Assembly (NCBI GenBank): GCA_032622095.1
Contig: CP136064.1
Coordinates: 2,480,001 to 2,544,000, forward strand
DNA length: 64,000 nucleotides
Source of the DNA: Siphonodentalium dalli
Taxonomy: Eukaryota; Mollusca; Scaphopoda; Gadilida; Siphonodentaliidae
Reading direction: 5' to 3'
Positions 44,119 through 56,554 of the stretch are shown here, in pieces (within the stretch, counting starts at the first letter, position 1; each line of letters starts with the position of its first letter). The notes beneath the pieces were generated by a model, which saw nothing but the letters and a program-made list of their open reading frames with translations, was not told the origin of the DNA and ran no database searches. The position numbers and the translations under genes were made by a program.

Positions 44119-45475
44119 TAGTGATGTAACGATACGGGGGTTATCGGTAAAAGCCGATAGCCGATATTTTCAGTAGAATTATCGGCCGATCCGATACAGA
44201 TACCGATAAGTCTTGTACGTGAACCAAACTCCATATCAATTTGTCTTTTAAATTACAAAATATTGTCGGCAAAGAACCGATATTGCGATAACCTGGTTGC
44301 AAAAAAGTTTAGTTTACGTTCCCCAAAAACCATGGCAAAACGATTTAATATTTCGTTGCATTCATAAGATTTCCTCAATATTTGTTTGATTCCGTTACCG
44401 TGCCTTACGGAATCAGTTCATACTAGTAATCCATTTGAGTCAATGACGGCAATTTCAATTTCCATTTGCCGAACTCAATCTTGAACTTGCGTTTAATAAC
44501 ATCTACAATGTCCCGCATAAATTGTTGACATTTTCTCTGCCCATGACATCAGATATAAATCCCGCCCATAGAGCACTCTGATTGGTTCGGATGTTTCTAT
44601 CAAACAAGTTAGTCACCTCCTCCATCTTCAGTCATCGTATACCAGAATGTCAATCAATTTGAATCAAAAGCACTTTAAACACACACACTTAACTGTTGTT
44701 AACACGTGATGTTTCTATATATTGAGGAATAGCGAGTCACGACTGCGGCGACTTTAATGCAAACTGGTCAAGTGTAACTCATCTATTTATAAACACTATG
44801 ATTTTTAGTTGACTGTGTCATCTGTCAACACGTGGCTTGTTAGTGATTCCTACTCGATGACATCAAATGCATGCAAATAATCGTTTGATCTTACCGCCCG
44901 GCATTCGCCTTGGGAAGATCATAACAATGTGACAATTTACTGTCGCACGTGGTGCAGAATTAATTCCACACCCCCATGAATACATCACTAAATAAATACA
45001 GTACATCAGTCTGATTCACTCACAGGAAGATTCCATTCTCACGCTAATGCCAGGGGCGTCAGTTATTCGCTTTCAACATGTGCTACTCGGCACTCACAAG
45101 TAATTTTAATTGTATACAGTTTATGTTTTAACTTTAATTATTAAGCGTACCGAACTATGGTACCTTTGGAAATGTTTATATGGGTCATGAGTGTACAAAC
45201 AGTCCCATGTCGATGTTGTCATCATGATCATGGTATATCACTGTATGTGATGGAGGGCTGACCAGTGTGTAAAATAGTCGCTATTTTTTCTGGAAATTCC
45301 CGTCTTTTATTTAATATTAAAGTCGGAATTGGTGTAACAACGTTCACAAAGGACGCGACATGTATCGGTTAACGATATCGGTCGGGAGACTAAATTTTAC
45401 CGATACCGATATCTTGCCGATACCACATATATCGGCCCGATCCAATAGCCGATACCGATAATCGGTACATCACTA
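44119..45475. mobile_element. hAT-like non-autonomous element with 8-bp TSD
   Basis: Exact target duplication CACACCCA at 44111-44118 and 45476-45483. The TIRs are TAGTGATGTAACGATACGG and the complement of TAGTGATGTACCGATTATCG. CCGATA-rich subterminal motifs fill both ends (AAAGCCGATAGCCGATATTT; CCAATAGCCGATACCGATAA). 1357 bp, no transposase recognised. Related in end sequence to 41735-42920. Confidence 0.9.
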
Positions 45476-46544
45476 CACACCCAGCAGTGAAGATATAGAA
45501 AATTACATTTTCATTGTTGTTTTGATCTTAGATGTTTATGTTATAACTGAATTTCTTGAATAACTATAAACGAATTGTAAAATGTTAACTATATACAGGT
45601 AGAGTGGCATAAGTATAATTATATTATGAAGTATTATATTTAGGGGATAACAATGTGGTGTTTTGTGATTTCAGAAAGGTACAGGGCGAATATACTGTGA
45701 AAAATTGCCACCTCAAATAGAAATAAATATGCACAACAATTAGTTTCTACATGTACCTGATGTCTTTTTCAGATGTTTACCACTTAGGAATTACGGTTTT
45801 CATTTTACCATGAACTTGAAGTTGAATTGAAACAATGGAAAATTGTTTACTCAATGAGATATATTTACATACACCTAATATCTCCTCCGATTCCCCCATA
45901 GCGTTACGGTAGACACGCCCCCATATTCAATGCGTTCATAAACCTATGAACGCAATGTGACGTCACTTCCAATGTCGTTCATAGGTTTATGAACACATTG
46001 GTCCCGGAAATGACCGGGAATTGTCGGACATTGCCGACTGCTTGAGTATCTATATAGTACGTCCGAATTTGGCAATAAATTTATTTTGGTCTATAATCAG
46101 TGTTACTGAACGTTGATGTTCAATAATCCCGTTACTTATCATTTTCCTTACCGCTACAAATATTCCCCCAACCTCACAAATATATCATAAGGTAGAGCGG
46201 CGGGTTGTCGATTTCTTATCCACAGCCGAAACTTAATTGTTAGTTTCAGTTATCATTCTTGAAATCAACACGTCTACATTAGTTACTAGCTAAACAAGAC
46301 AGTTTGTCATATGTGTATACTAAACTGTGAAATTGCGTTTTTTTCCGTTCTTCAAGAACGGATTCTCAAAATGTTTGGTTTTCCAAACGAGAGGCCGATC
46401 ACGATTGGCAGATGTTAACCCATCCCTTGGCGATAAAAATTTAATATGATCGGATAAATGAGAGTTTTGGTGTTCAATTATAGAGTATACTGTTATGTAC
46501 TATTATAGACAAATGTACATAACACAAATTATTGGAATTTATGG
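45476..46544. other. No gene; nested hairpin at 45927-45999
   Basis: GCGTTCATAAACCTATGAAC pairs with GTTCATAGGTTTATGAACAC; the first arm is itself a palindrome, GTTCATAAACCTATGAAC, and the middle holds TGACGTCA. Confidence 0.7.
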
Positions 46545-46625
46545 GTCACTGGCATTTATATAAGAGAATGCACTGGTACAGAATCTGTAATGCTAAACCG
46601 CCACAGCCAGCAAGCCCATGGGTTA
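46545..46625. mobile_element. Fragment of the AATGCATTCTCTTATATATG family
   Basis: GGCATTTATATAAGAGAATG then CACTGGTACAGAATCTGTAA and TGCTAAACC; only the right half remains. Confidence 0.65.
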
Positions 46626-46879
46626 AATGTGTAGGTGTGACCTGGACATGGAATACTTGGGTTAAGAGAGTCCAATTTAAGTTTACAATAATAATGTGTC
46701 CTAGTATACAGATAAGCAACCTCACCACTGACCCATTAATATCAATTATATAGCAGCACAGATGTCCATGTCTACTGTTAATAGCATGTGATGTTTATTG
46801 TTGAATCTTTATTTTAAATTAGATGCCATAGCCTTATGTATCAGATTATTTGCACATGAATTGGATTTAATGTTGCTCC

Positions 46880-47560
46880 AAACAGATTTACCAGTACATA
46901 ACACAAGATTTTGGACCGATTTAATCAAATTTGGTGTGGTGATTCGGGGTACCCTTGGCAGAGTTATAATGGTGTTAATTTTTCAATTTTTTTTAACTTA
47001 TTTAAAAAAATTAAAGGGACACATTGGAAATCTTTTTATCATAATCATCAATATCTAAATGAAAACAAATGACAATGTCAATGACATTTTTTTTATTATT
47101 ATTATAAAAGTTAAAAAAAAATTAAAAAAAAAATCAATTCAATTTTTCAATTTTTTTTCGAAAAAGGGTCATAACTCCTTTAAAATTAATCGGATCAAAC
47201 CCATATTTGAACTCGATCTGTATTTTGGGCCGAGAAACTCACATACCAAATTTGGTTCCGATCAGATAAAAAATGTTTGAGTTATGGCAGAATGCGTGAA
47301 TTCTAAGTCGAAAAAGGGCCATAACTCTGTACAAAAAAGTTGGATCAAACCCATATTCGAACTCGATCTGTATTTTGGGCTGAAAACCCCATATACAAAA
47401 TTTGGTTTTGATCAGGTAAAAAATGTTTGAGTTATCGCATTACACGTAAAGTGTCTACGGACGGACGGACAGACGGACGGACAGACGGACGGACAGACGG
47501 ACGGACGGACGGACGAACGACGAGTGGTCAATCCGGACAACGACACTATGTTTACCATAC
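46880..47560 (+). repeat. Interspersed repeat with two 150-bp units and a (GGAC)n tail
   Basis: AAAAAGGGTCATAACTCCTT and AAAAAGGGCCATAACTCTGT start two diverged units, each with GAACTCGATCTGTATTTTGG and AAAATGTTTGAGTTAT. A (GGAC/GGACA) tract lies at 47458-47515. Similar repeats are common in marine invertebrate genomes, as I recall. Confidence 0.7.
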
Positions 47561-47863
47561 ATGGTATGGGTAAACATAAAAACGAGGATTCGCACTTTCT
47601 GAACTGAACTCCATGCGTTCATTTAAATAGATGAATAAATAGTGGGAAAGATAGACGATTCTAGTTCATAATGAATTTAAGTATATAAATATAAATAATT
47701 TTCTCGCGGTCAAAATCCCATGACCACATTGAAACCGCCGTTTATTTCTTATATATTTCACGCCGTGTCTGTCGCGATTTCTTGTCAATAAATTTGGTCA
47801 AATATCGAGACAATGACATTGATGGGATATAACGGTGCACATAGTGTTTTGTGTTTTCTGAAA

Positions 47864-47932
47864 GTACATGTATACAGGGCGAATATACGGTACATGTATA
47901 CAGGGCGAATATACGGTACATGTATACAGGGT
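47864..47932. repeat. 26-bp tandem repeat, about 2.6 copies
   Basis: GTACATGTATACAGGGCGAA then TATACG. Confidence 0.95.
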
Positions 47933-48239
47933 ACTGACTGTAAAATTTCAACAAAAGCGACGCCGCTGGTTTGTTTATATAGCAACGAGCTAGTAACGGA
48001 AGTCAGTAGACTGGGCGCCAACAGTTACTCTATACATCTACTCCGTAAGGTCCCGGCATGTACTGCGTAAGGGTGACATCATGGAGAGATACGGAACAGT
48101 GAACTGAGCTGGATTGTGCATGGACGAGATTAGGAATTAAGCTGATGGCAATATTGGCTTGTAGGAATATCTAACATTGAAGCGGTGAACCGGACTATAC
48201 ATTGCGACGACATGAGTCAGTAGCAAATTTATATATAGA

Positions 48240-48760
48240 ATAACGAGTGTCAGGCCCACTGATTTATATTTAAATGGACCCCACATATGTCAGCTGCGCC
48301 CAAGGTGCGTATGGAATGGTTGGCCACTCGTATCGGGTAGAAATGTATGCGCATGAGCATACCGGTAGCATATAATCTACAAAAACATACGATATTTTAA
48401 GCAAACTGTGCCGCTATATATACGACATATCCCGTGTTCCCCGTGTACAGAACAGACATAATTTAGACACACAATTTCAGCTTAATTTACCCTCGCGTAT
48501 ATTCAATGTTCTGCTATACATATGGGGAAGGGTCTAATAAATGGTTTATAACGTACTTATAATGTACTTATAAATGACATACCCACTAATATCTATTTTT
48601 AAATGGGCCTATTGAAGTCAGCGCTGGCAAAGATGTGTATGTGGATTGGATGCCCGCTAGAAATGGGTCGGAAAATATATAATTCATTTAAAAAATGTGT
48701 TTAAGTGAAATGTGGCGCTATATATGCGACTAGACACCGTCTAAATAAAGGCAAAATGGT
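48240..48760. repeat. Diverged ~310-bp duplication
   Basis: TTTATATTTAAATGGACCCC with GTCAGCTGCGCCCAAGGTGC and GCCGCTATATATACGAC (48266-48425) reappears as TCTATTTTTAAATGGGCC with GTCAGCGCTGGCAAAGATG and GGCGCTATATATGCGAC (48590-48730). TAGCAACCGTTGCTA-like palindromes occur at about 48799 and 48970. Confidence 0.6.
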
Positions 48761-49202
48761 TAGTTCAATGATGACATTCAATCATTTGTGGTATTTGCTT
48801 AGCAACCGTTGCTACCCTTAAATGGGATATTTGGTGCACTATTCAGGTCTGGTATATCTCAAATTTGACGTTAGGGTATCACCTGCATAAAAAAACGCAA
48901 TCACCGGGGTTGAATTACAATGCTATAAGCTATATTTCCATTTTCCAGTCAATTCCAGGTATTTGCCTAGCAACCGTTACCAAGGAGTTGCTGCGAGGCA
49001 AATTTTTCGCAATCTTATAATAATCGATGATCCACGGGGGACAAACCTGTAAAGTTTCAGACCTGTGTCACAATTTGAGCATAATCAACACCATGCGACT
49101 AGATACTGTCTAATTTAAGCGGAAATACCACTGGGAGCCCTGGGTCAGGGTGTCGATCACTGTGGGGCATCAGGGTTCAATGGGTTAAGTGCATTAGAAT
49201 TG

Positions 49203-49282
49203 AATGTGACGTGCTTATAATGGGTATATGCTTATAATGGGTATATGCTTATAATGGGTATATGCTTATAATGGGTACTAGT
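49203..49282. repeat. 17-bp tandem repeat, four copies
   Basis: CTTATAATGGGTATATG repeated. Confidence 0.95.
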
Positions 49283-49767
49283 ATATGCACAGCACGTATA
49301 ATACAAAGGAAATCTAGTGTTTTTGAGTGGATAAGAAATTACCTCATTTGTGAACACGTCAAAGTTTATTTTTTTGCTCATGGCAAGCCATTAGCGAAAA
49401 ATAAACTATTGTCTCAGTCTGAGATCATTTTCGGTATCCACTAAAAAGACTAGATATTCTCTATTTATATTCACTTGTCAGTGTCTATCTCCAACTTTTA
49501 CAATTAACTACTGTACATGTATGTGCTACCGGTAGTCAATAGCGGCTATCTGGTACTATTATATGGAGATTTTCCACCCTGTAAAAGGCTGTAATTCTGA
49601 CCTGTTTTATAATGCATAGTACTATTACTCAAGAGTAAATCTATCTTAAAAGTTAGGACCTTACCTTGGAACATACCCGAAGGTTGTTCTTTCTGCTTTT
49701 AACACCCATAAATCAGCCTTCGACCGCTGGAATTGAAAAATATGTAATATTTGAATAAAAGTTGCTG

Positions 49768-49930
49768 TAAATAGAGGATCTCACATGAGTTACTATTTTA
49801 TACGGAATTTATCAACCGAGTTCACTAAATTCGATTTGAGCCGAGGTTTACCGAGGCTCAAATAGAATTTAGAGGACGAGGTTGATAAATTACGTATAAA
49901 ATAGGACGAGTGTGAGATACCTTTTATCAC
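49768..49930. mobile_element. Foldback element
   Basis: AAATAGAGGATCTCACATGA at the left; arms CTATTTTATACGGAATTTAT and CAACC pair with the region ending CGTATAAAATAG; the apex is GAGCCGAGGTTTACCGAGGC. The left terminal motif matches other foldbacks, but the stem is unrelated. Confidence 0.8.
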
Positions 49931-51987
49931 ATGATCAAATAAACCCGAAGCAACGCGAAATATTCATCGAAAACAACAATCATAAACTACAGCGATCGCA
50001 AGTTATTTGAAGAACGCTGTGACGTCATCGCACGCGCTGATATTAAACGTGTCTATTACCGATAATTATGAAACTGCTTTTATGGCCAAATTATGTGATA
50101 AATTATAATAATACAGATTATATTCAGCTGCCAGATCGAAGGCCATTTTTTTAATGGAGCATTGTATCATTTAAAACTCGTAAAATTTGTCATTATGCTG
50201 CCATCAAGTCAACCTGAATGTCATTTTTTATAGATACGGTTAACAGGAAGTTGTTCTGGCACTTTTTCAAGTAATGGTATGGAATATAACAAGAGATTTT
50301 ATCACCGCTAAATATTCAACTGAACAGAGTATGTTTCCCTCAATTAAAATTTTAAATATAGCAATTTAGTCAAGGTTCCATAGGCATAAACCAACTTGTG
50401 ATGTATGGTAGAATCTATTAAGAAAGTAAGAATAATTGTTACCACCATGCAGTCCTTCCCAGGAGATGGGAGTAATTGCTCTCTCACATGTACGCACTCA
50501 TAAATTAAAATCAAAGTTAAGTTTCAATTAATATGGATGCAATATTACACCTGTCTTCCGAATTATGACAGCAAATAAATGCTGTCGCTGTGATTTCTCA
50601 TGGAAAGGATTGCATGATAATGTATCCATAGTTTCATGTACATGTACATGTAAGTGAAAACAAACTGTCACAAGCTAGGAATCTTTGCAATAAAAATATA
50701 AATTAAAATGTCAATGTAAGAATTACTTACCATAGTGAATGTCATATCTTAGTCGTGTTCAGCTCTCCACTGATTTGGAGTGTGGATAAATGGATGGATG
50801 AAGTATGGATGGATTGATGGGTGAGTGGATGGACAAACCAATAACTGTGGGTCGCTCACCAGACTGTAAAGACTGAGACTATGAAGACTACAGCAGTCAG
50901 TACTCGACAAAATCACCTAAGACAAGTAGTTCTAAACATATGGACATAGCGCTGGAGGGCTCTTCACCTTGAGATTTCTAATTGCACACCACTGACAAAC
51001 CACAAACCCCTTTACCCTTTTTAAAGGACAACCATACCACAGTACTAAGTTCACAAAAATACTTTAAATAGCACATCCCTCTTAGGTTTAATTTGATAAC
51101 TGGTACCGGTACTTCAAGCTCTCAAACTTTTGAAAATTACCAACCTGACATCCCATTAGGAAAATCAAATCAAATTATGAGAACAATTCTAGCCTAATTT
51201 TGGTGTGAAAATCTAATTTACAGCTAATGTTGTATCAGATAATATGTAAACGGTCAGCAAGGTCGCTAGATTCCTCTTTCGGGGTAAATATTTTAATAAT
51301 TTTATGAAAGATGTAAACAAAACTTTTTCATGCAATTTAACTTTTTTGTTAACCAGAGCTTTTGTTCAATTTACATTAACTTTTTGAAAATATATTTGGC
51401 TTTAGGAGCATGATGTTCCTAAATATGATTAAGTATAGCTAACCATTTCTAGATCAAAGTTTTTTATTTTTGCCCAATTACACATTTCGAGGTGGCATTA
51501 ATCAATAAAAAATGGCGGCCTTCGCCAACAATAATTTTTGAATAACGAATAAATTAGTCTACATTAGGTAATTTAATCTAATTTTAGAGTGGGTTGAAAC
51601 AGTTGATTAGTATATCTCATATTCGCGTATGTATACCCTAGGATGCTTTGCTTCTGCGGCTTTGCTTCACTGTTGAAAATTTGATCAAAGTCAAAAATCC
51701 AGCCCCACTACATTCCCTCCCCACCAAGGCAGCCTGGAAATCAATATTATTATACCAGTACCAAACGGCATAGATAAGGGTAGGGAAGGTGGGGGAGAGT
51801 TAAATCCCTGTTCTCTGCCCGTATTTGAACAAATATGAATCCCCATCTATGAGATCCATTCAACTAGTAATTTCAAAGGGTAGATTTAAGAGTTGAAGTG
51901 AATTGATTTCACTCAAAAGTTTCCTAAAAAATTACACTATTTGAACAAATCTGAACCCAAGGACCCTGTTAAGATCTCACCAAGACA
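49931..51987. other. No gene recognised; one donor-like site
   Basis: On the minus strand, CATTCACTATGGTAAGTAAT at about 50730-50750 has an ATG directly before a consensus donor, which could end a 5' UTR exon. Upstream are short GATGGATGGA-type repeats (50785-50835). Nothing else is supported. Confidence 0.35.
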
Positions 51988-52436
51988 TGTGTTACTGTGT
52001 ATTATGTACCCCGCTGGACAAAACAAGTGTCCATTGGCACCGCAGTGTATTTGCCGTTCGGCCGCGGTGTCAGAGTTTGTAACTGCAGTTGAGCACCGCG
52101 GCCGAACGGCAAGTACACCGTGGCCCAACAGCAAGTACACTGCGGCCGAAAGGCAACTACACCGCAGCCGAACGGCATGTACACCGTGGTTAGATTTCTG
52201 GTTAGTATCGTCTTTTTTCAGTTTAATGAACGTACACAGCGGCAATTACACCATGGCCGAACGGCAAGTACACCGCGGCCCAATTGTAGTTAGCCGGTGG
52301 AGCCGCGGTGTAGTTGCATTTCAGCCACGGTGGCAACGCTAACTGCACCGCGGTTAGGTGGACACTTGTTTTGTCAAGCAGGGTATTGTTCTAGCGTTCT
52401 GTATCAGTCGCATAATACATAATACACAGTAACACA
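51988..52436. mobile_element. MITE with internal 22-bp CCGCGGCCG array
   Basis: Perfect 21-bp inverted ends begin TGTGTTACTGTGTATTATGT (51988-52008 and 52416-52436). A second inverted pair, GACAAAACAAGTGTCCA, sits just inside. The centre is an irregular array of GCGGCCGAACGGCAAGTACA-type units (about ten, in both orientations), strikingly GC- and CpG-rich for this window. Long frames on both strands are read-through. Confidence 0.85.
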
Positions 52437-52548
52437 GACCCTCCGTACAGACAAACAAATTAAATCCAATATACCGGTACCCCCCAATTTTTCTTTGAAA
52501 ATCAGGGTATAATTTCACCTGGATAAGTGGTGGTTAAGAAAATAATAT

Positions 52549-52994
52549 TGGAACAGCCAAGTCTGAATTTAGTGTGTCTGACATTTTGTAGAGTGAGGTC
52601 CCCAAAAGGTGAATTTAATGATGCTATGCCAAAAGGCGGGGTAGCATCACCGAATTCACCCTCTGGGGACTGCATTCTAATTAGGCCTCAACTGCCATGG
52701 GAAACCTAGGAACAGATTGAAGTTATCCATATGAAATTGGTGATGTACCCCCATTGAGCACCTGGATCAGGCATTTTATCTTCTGCAAATTAGGGGATAT
52801 AGAAACTGAACAGAAGGGGAAAAGTAACTAAAAAATGTCAATGATGATGCCTAAGCCTAAGCAGAATGAGGTCCCTGGAGGGTGTATTTGGTGATGCTAG
52901 CCTGCTGTATGGGGTAGCATCACTAAATTTACCCTCTGGGGACCTCATTCTGCAAATTTCAGACTCACTAAATTCAGGCTTGGGAACAGAATTT
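52549..52994. mobile_element. Composite double-hairpin MITE, copy B (inverted relative to copy A)
   Basis: Hairpins at about 52588-52680 and 52862-52955 with the spacer being the reverse complement of the copy A spacer (CTCAACTGCCATGGGAAACC against GGTCTACCATAGCAGTTGAG). The outer inverted ends are GGAACAGCCAAGTCTGAATT and the complement of TGTTCCCAAGCCTGAATTTA. Confidence 0.75.
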
Positions 52995-53083
52995 TGTTTT
53001 AATTTGATAAAGGCAACAAACAGGAGTGCTAGTGTAGTTTACACAAGCATGTCCCATAACATCTGTTATTCTAATCTGAATCA

Positions 53084-53167
53084 ATGATAACGACTATGTC
53101 TGTCTCTCTGGAGCCAATACCTGTGAGTTCTCTGGTAGATAATACATCTCTGCTTCTGGTGAGCGAG
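53084..53167 (+). CDS. Candidate first coding exon, unrecognised
   Basis: ATG at 53084 opens 28 codons (begins MITTMSVSLEPIPVSS, ends SLLLVSE) that run in phase 0 into a perfect donor, GAG then GTAAGTTG. No domain can be recognised in so short a piece, and no downstream exon was found; the following DNA is a G-rich repeat. Confidence 0.25.
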
Positions 53168-53179
53168 GTAAGTTGTGAT

Positions 53180-55258
53180 ATGATATGGGGTGGAGGGCTG
53201 TTGGTTGGGGCAGGGTGGGAATCTGAGTCATGTGGGGGGGTGATGGAAAGTTTGCATGATTTCATTAAAGATTAAAAGTTCATAACTCTGCGGATGTCAA
53301 AATGGTGTTAGTTTTCAAATGTTATAACATGTTTGATTTGGGGTGGAGGGGCTGTTGGTTAGGCCATCCTTAATAATATGTTTGTTTGCCCTCGCCTGAC
53401 CGACCCTCGTTTTTCCTGCCGACCGGAATTTTTTTATTGGTGATTGTAAAAAATGTTTTTTTGTGTTGTTATCGCCGCCGGACGTATAATGAGTCCGCAA
53501 ATTTTCTAATTTTCCGTGACAACATGCTTGCATTTGAAACTGGGAATATATTTGTCTTTGGTTCACACTTCATCCGAAGTTCCCTAGCAATAACCCCCTC
53601 CCAATCTTCCCTCCACCCCCCCCCCCTGTGGTTAGCGTCGAACGAAGGAGATCTGTGTCATTCAGTTCAGTTTATTTAGGAAATTGCGGCGATAATTTTG
53701 TGCCGCACCCACAATACTCTGGGGTAGAGAAAACTGTTTCTGAATGTCCTCGCGCACACTATCTGTCTATCTATATATTCAAGTGCCGTACAGCTCCCCT
53801 TTCGGGTGTTATACATGTATGCGCAAATTGTCCAAAGACTAAAATGTCATTTGAATATATTATCAGAAACACATGCTTCGGTTAGTGGTCAGATTTAGAA
53901 TTACTCCCCTTGCACTAGTCATCAACTGATGAGAGTTTGAATTCAATAAACATAAATATTATAACACAACACTGGTGCAGTCACGCCTGGAATATGGCGA
54001 TGATTATTGTACTATCATAATAGTTTTACACATTTTCTTCGACTGGGATATGGCACTTTTTAGTGTGTCTCACTGACAATATTCCGCCGTTTTCCATAGC
54101 GCATTCAGCAAACTCCGTCAGATGTTATGATCGATGTGAAGGTTGTTTCAAATATGTCGACTGCAAACAATTTCTTAATTGGGCCCGCTAAAAAATAGCT
54201 AATTTAGATGCTCTGACTGCGCAAACAGATGTCTCGGCTTCGGACAATGTGGAAATAAAATTTACGCTCTGCGTGAAGGTTGTCAAAACTGGTGTTGAAG
54301 ATAGGAAACCAGTACAGGGTGATCCTGCCTGTGTGTGGTGACTGGCAAGGAAATCCCAAAAAGAAACTCTAAAACTAAATAAACATTTGAATCTTTCAGT
54401 ATATTGAGGCTTTCAATATAAAAGTTTAATACATGTCTAATATATTTGACGATTGAAAGGGGGCTGTCGGCTTCCATTGGGTCATGAAGCCATGGCATCA
54501 GAAGCAAATCCGATGAACCACAAAGTGCCGGGTCCTGGGTAGATTTGCGACTGACCAAATCATGACTCCATGACCCAATGTACATGTATGTCAAACAATC
54601 ATCAGTCAATCCTTATATCTCCATGCATCATACTAGTATTCAAATAAAGGCATTATATAAATAAACATTTTGCATGACAACTCTGTTGTCTTCTGAAGTA
54701 CGAAAATGCAAAACTCAGTTTGGTTTATACTTGTCAGTTGACACTCAGCAACATCACTCGTAATGAAGTCAACTCAGTGCACACCAGTAGATTTCTGAGA
54801 TCATATTGATTTCAGAGGTCAATACTAAGCAGTGGATATATAATCCTTTCAAGGATGTTTGTTTACTTTGTTAGTTGTTGCATTGTTTGTTTAATTTTTC
54901 AATTATTAAATTTATAATAAAATTTTATCTTTCATTGAACATTCTTCGATATCTTCAAACGATCCATATATATTAAGTTTTTTGAAGAAAAAAAAAGGAT
55001 TTTGCCTACCTATAGCTACCTACCCACTCTGAAAATGTTGGGTAGGGAGAGGGCAAACACAAAATCTTTTAAGGATGGCCTTGCAGCAGGATGGGGTTCT
55101 GGGGTCATGTGGGTGGGGGGGGTGGAAAGTTTCTCTGTGATTTCATGAAAGATTAAAGTTTCATAACTCTGCGGATGTCAAAATGATGTTAGTTTTCAAT
55201 TTTATAACATGTTCGAAACAAAAAATGGTAAGGGGGGCAGGGTGTTGGTTTGGGTCAT
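53180..55258. repeat. G-rich ~170-bp repeat, split by an inserted element
   Basis: GATTAAAAGTTCATAACTCT, then GCGGATGTCAAAATGGTGTT at 53270-53310, recurs at 55151-55192, with GGGGGTGATGGAAAGTTT before both. The copies lie on either side of the element at 53361-55081. Confidence 0.7.
53361..55081. mobile_element. AGGCCATCCTTAA-ended element, 1.7 kb
   Basis: Left AGGCCATCCTTAATAATATG then TTTGCCCTC; right complement of AGGCCATCCTTAAAAGATTT then TGTTTGCCCTC. Subterminal GACCGACCCTC and GGTAGGTAGC echo the element at 20699-22019, so the two are probably related. No transposase frame is recognised. Confidence 0.65.
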
Positions 55259-55259
55259 G

Positions 55260-55260
<1 letters not shown>

Positions 55261-55306
<46 letters not shown>
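55261..55306 (+). repeat. 46-bp G run
   Basis: Longest homopolymer in the window, embedded in the G-rich repeat; its length may be unreliable. Confidence 0.8.
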
Positions 55307-55307
<1 letters not shown>

Positions 55308-55955
55308 GAGGAGGTGATGGAAAGTTTCCGCTGATGTCATCCCAGAAGCCCGCCAACTGCCCCAAAACGTAGGTTGATTTATTGATAAAAAACACTCAAC
55401 TCAAAATTATGATTTAAATTTTTGTTCACTATTTCCAGAAATTTTCACTATAAATAGTGGATACATTGTACATGCATACAATACAACAGTCTCTAAACTC
55501 TTCATTATCTAGAGCCTAGAACTTGGCATTCAGCATTTCTTTAGATTGAATTGAAATTCAATATATTATTGGCTTCTGCAGCTTTTTTTCTTTTTTCTGC
55601 CTTTTGTCCTAGCTATTTTTGAGGGCTGACAATTATCTGAACACTGAGAAAAACTGATTCACATGCATTGTTGTTCAGTGTAGCAGTGAAGTATGTCTTT
55701 AAGTGATGTACATGTACGTTTCACTCAGACTATTCCAGTCCGAAAACAACGGTTCACATGAAGAATGAGTGTTTGTAATTTGATCACTGCTGTGTCCCGG
55801 TTACCGACCACCGTATCCAATTTTGTGATTGAAAGCTGGTTTCTCAACAATATTTTGTTTTATAATTGTCATCAGACATGTACATTGTATACTGGCAAAA
55901 TGCATGTAAATTACATTAAATTTAGCTCAATCAGGATAACCACCCCCAGTAACCG
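55307..55955. other. No gene recognised
   Basis: Nothing supported beyond short AT-rich phrases. Confidence 0.4.
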
Positions 55956-55956
55956 G

Positions 55957-56012
55957 AGTGTGTGATAGCAGAGGATTGAGTAATAGCAGAGGAGTGAGTA
56001 ATAGCAGAGGAG
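55957..56012. repeat. 18-bp tandem repeat, three copies
   Basis: GAGTAATAGCAGAGGAGT with minor changes. Confidence 0.9.
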
Positions 56013-56194
56013 TCAAAATATATTGTTTTCACACCCCTCTGGTAAACGACAAACATAATGGAGAAAGAAATAGCCCAGGCATCCAACAATGTGTTCCCCT
56101 CGGTAAAATGATCATCCATTGTGATATTTCCAGCTTCAATGAAATGCTGGTACCCATCATATTCAAATGAAATTATTTTGTAACACTGAGACCG

Positions 56195-56545
56195 CAGCAC
56201 TTGCAGCATTAAAGATACTGTGCCAGTGCTTTCTCTTATATACCGGTATGTAAGTCTCCTGTAGGGAGCCTCACATATAAGAGAACGCACTGGCTTACAA
56301 GGTCAATGTAAATATTGTTAGGCCAATGTACTCTCTTGTATGTGCAATGCTTCCTATGGGAGACTCGCATATATATTAGAGACTGCATTGACACACGTTT
56401 TTTTCTAAATTTCTGGCAGCTTCAGTCATAGAAAGGTTAAAGATCCTGTACCAGTGCATTCTCTTATATACAAATGTATAAGAAAATGCATTAGCACAGG
56501 ATTTTATCCAAAAAATCAGGAAGCTCAAGCATGGAAGGGTTAAAG
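56195..56545. mobile_element. Two adjacent AATGCATTCTCTTATATATG family units
   Basis: Unit 1 (56195-56440) has both hairpins and ends TTCAGTCATAGAAAGGTTAA. Unit 2 (56441-56543) has one short hairpin (TGCATTCTCTTATATACAAA and its complement) and ends AAGCATGGAAGGGTTAA. TTAA stands at 56209, 56437 and 56540. Confidence 0.75.
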
Positions 56546-56554
56546 CTGACCAAG

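Noticed and set aside
50700-50880. Possible 5' UTR exon with ATG before GTAAGT on the minus strand
   Set aside because: A single donor-like site with no downstream coding exon; noted only in the interval description.
51937-52342. Frames of 102 and 133 codons on opposite strands
   Set aside because: Both are read-through of the GC-rich 22-bp array, which lacks stops in several frames.
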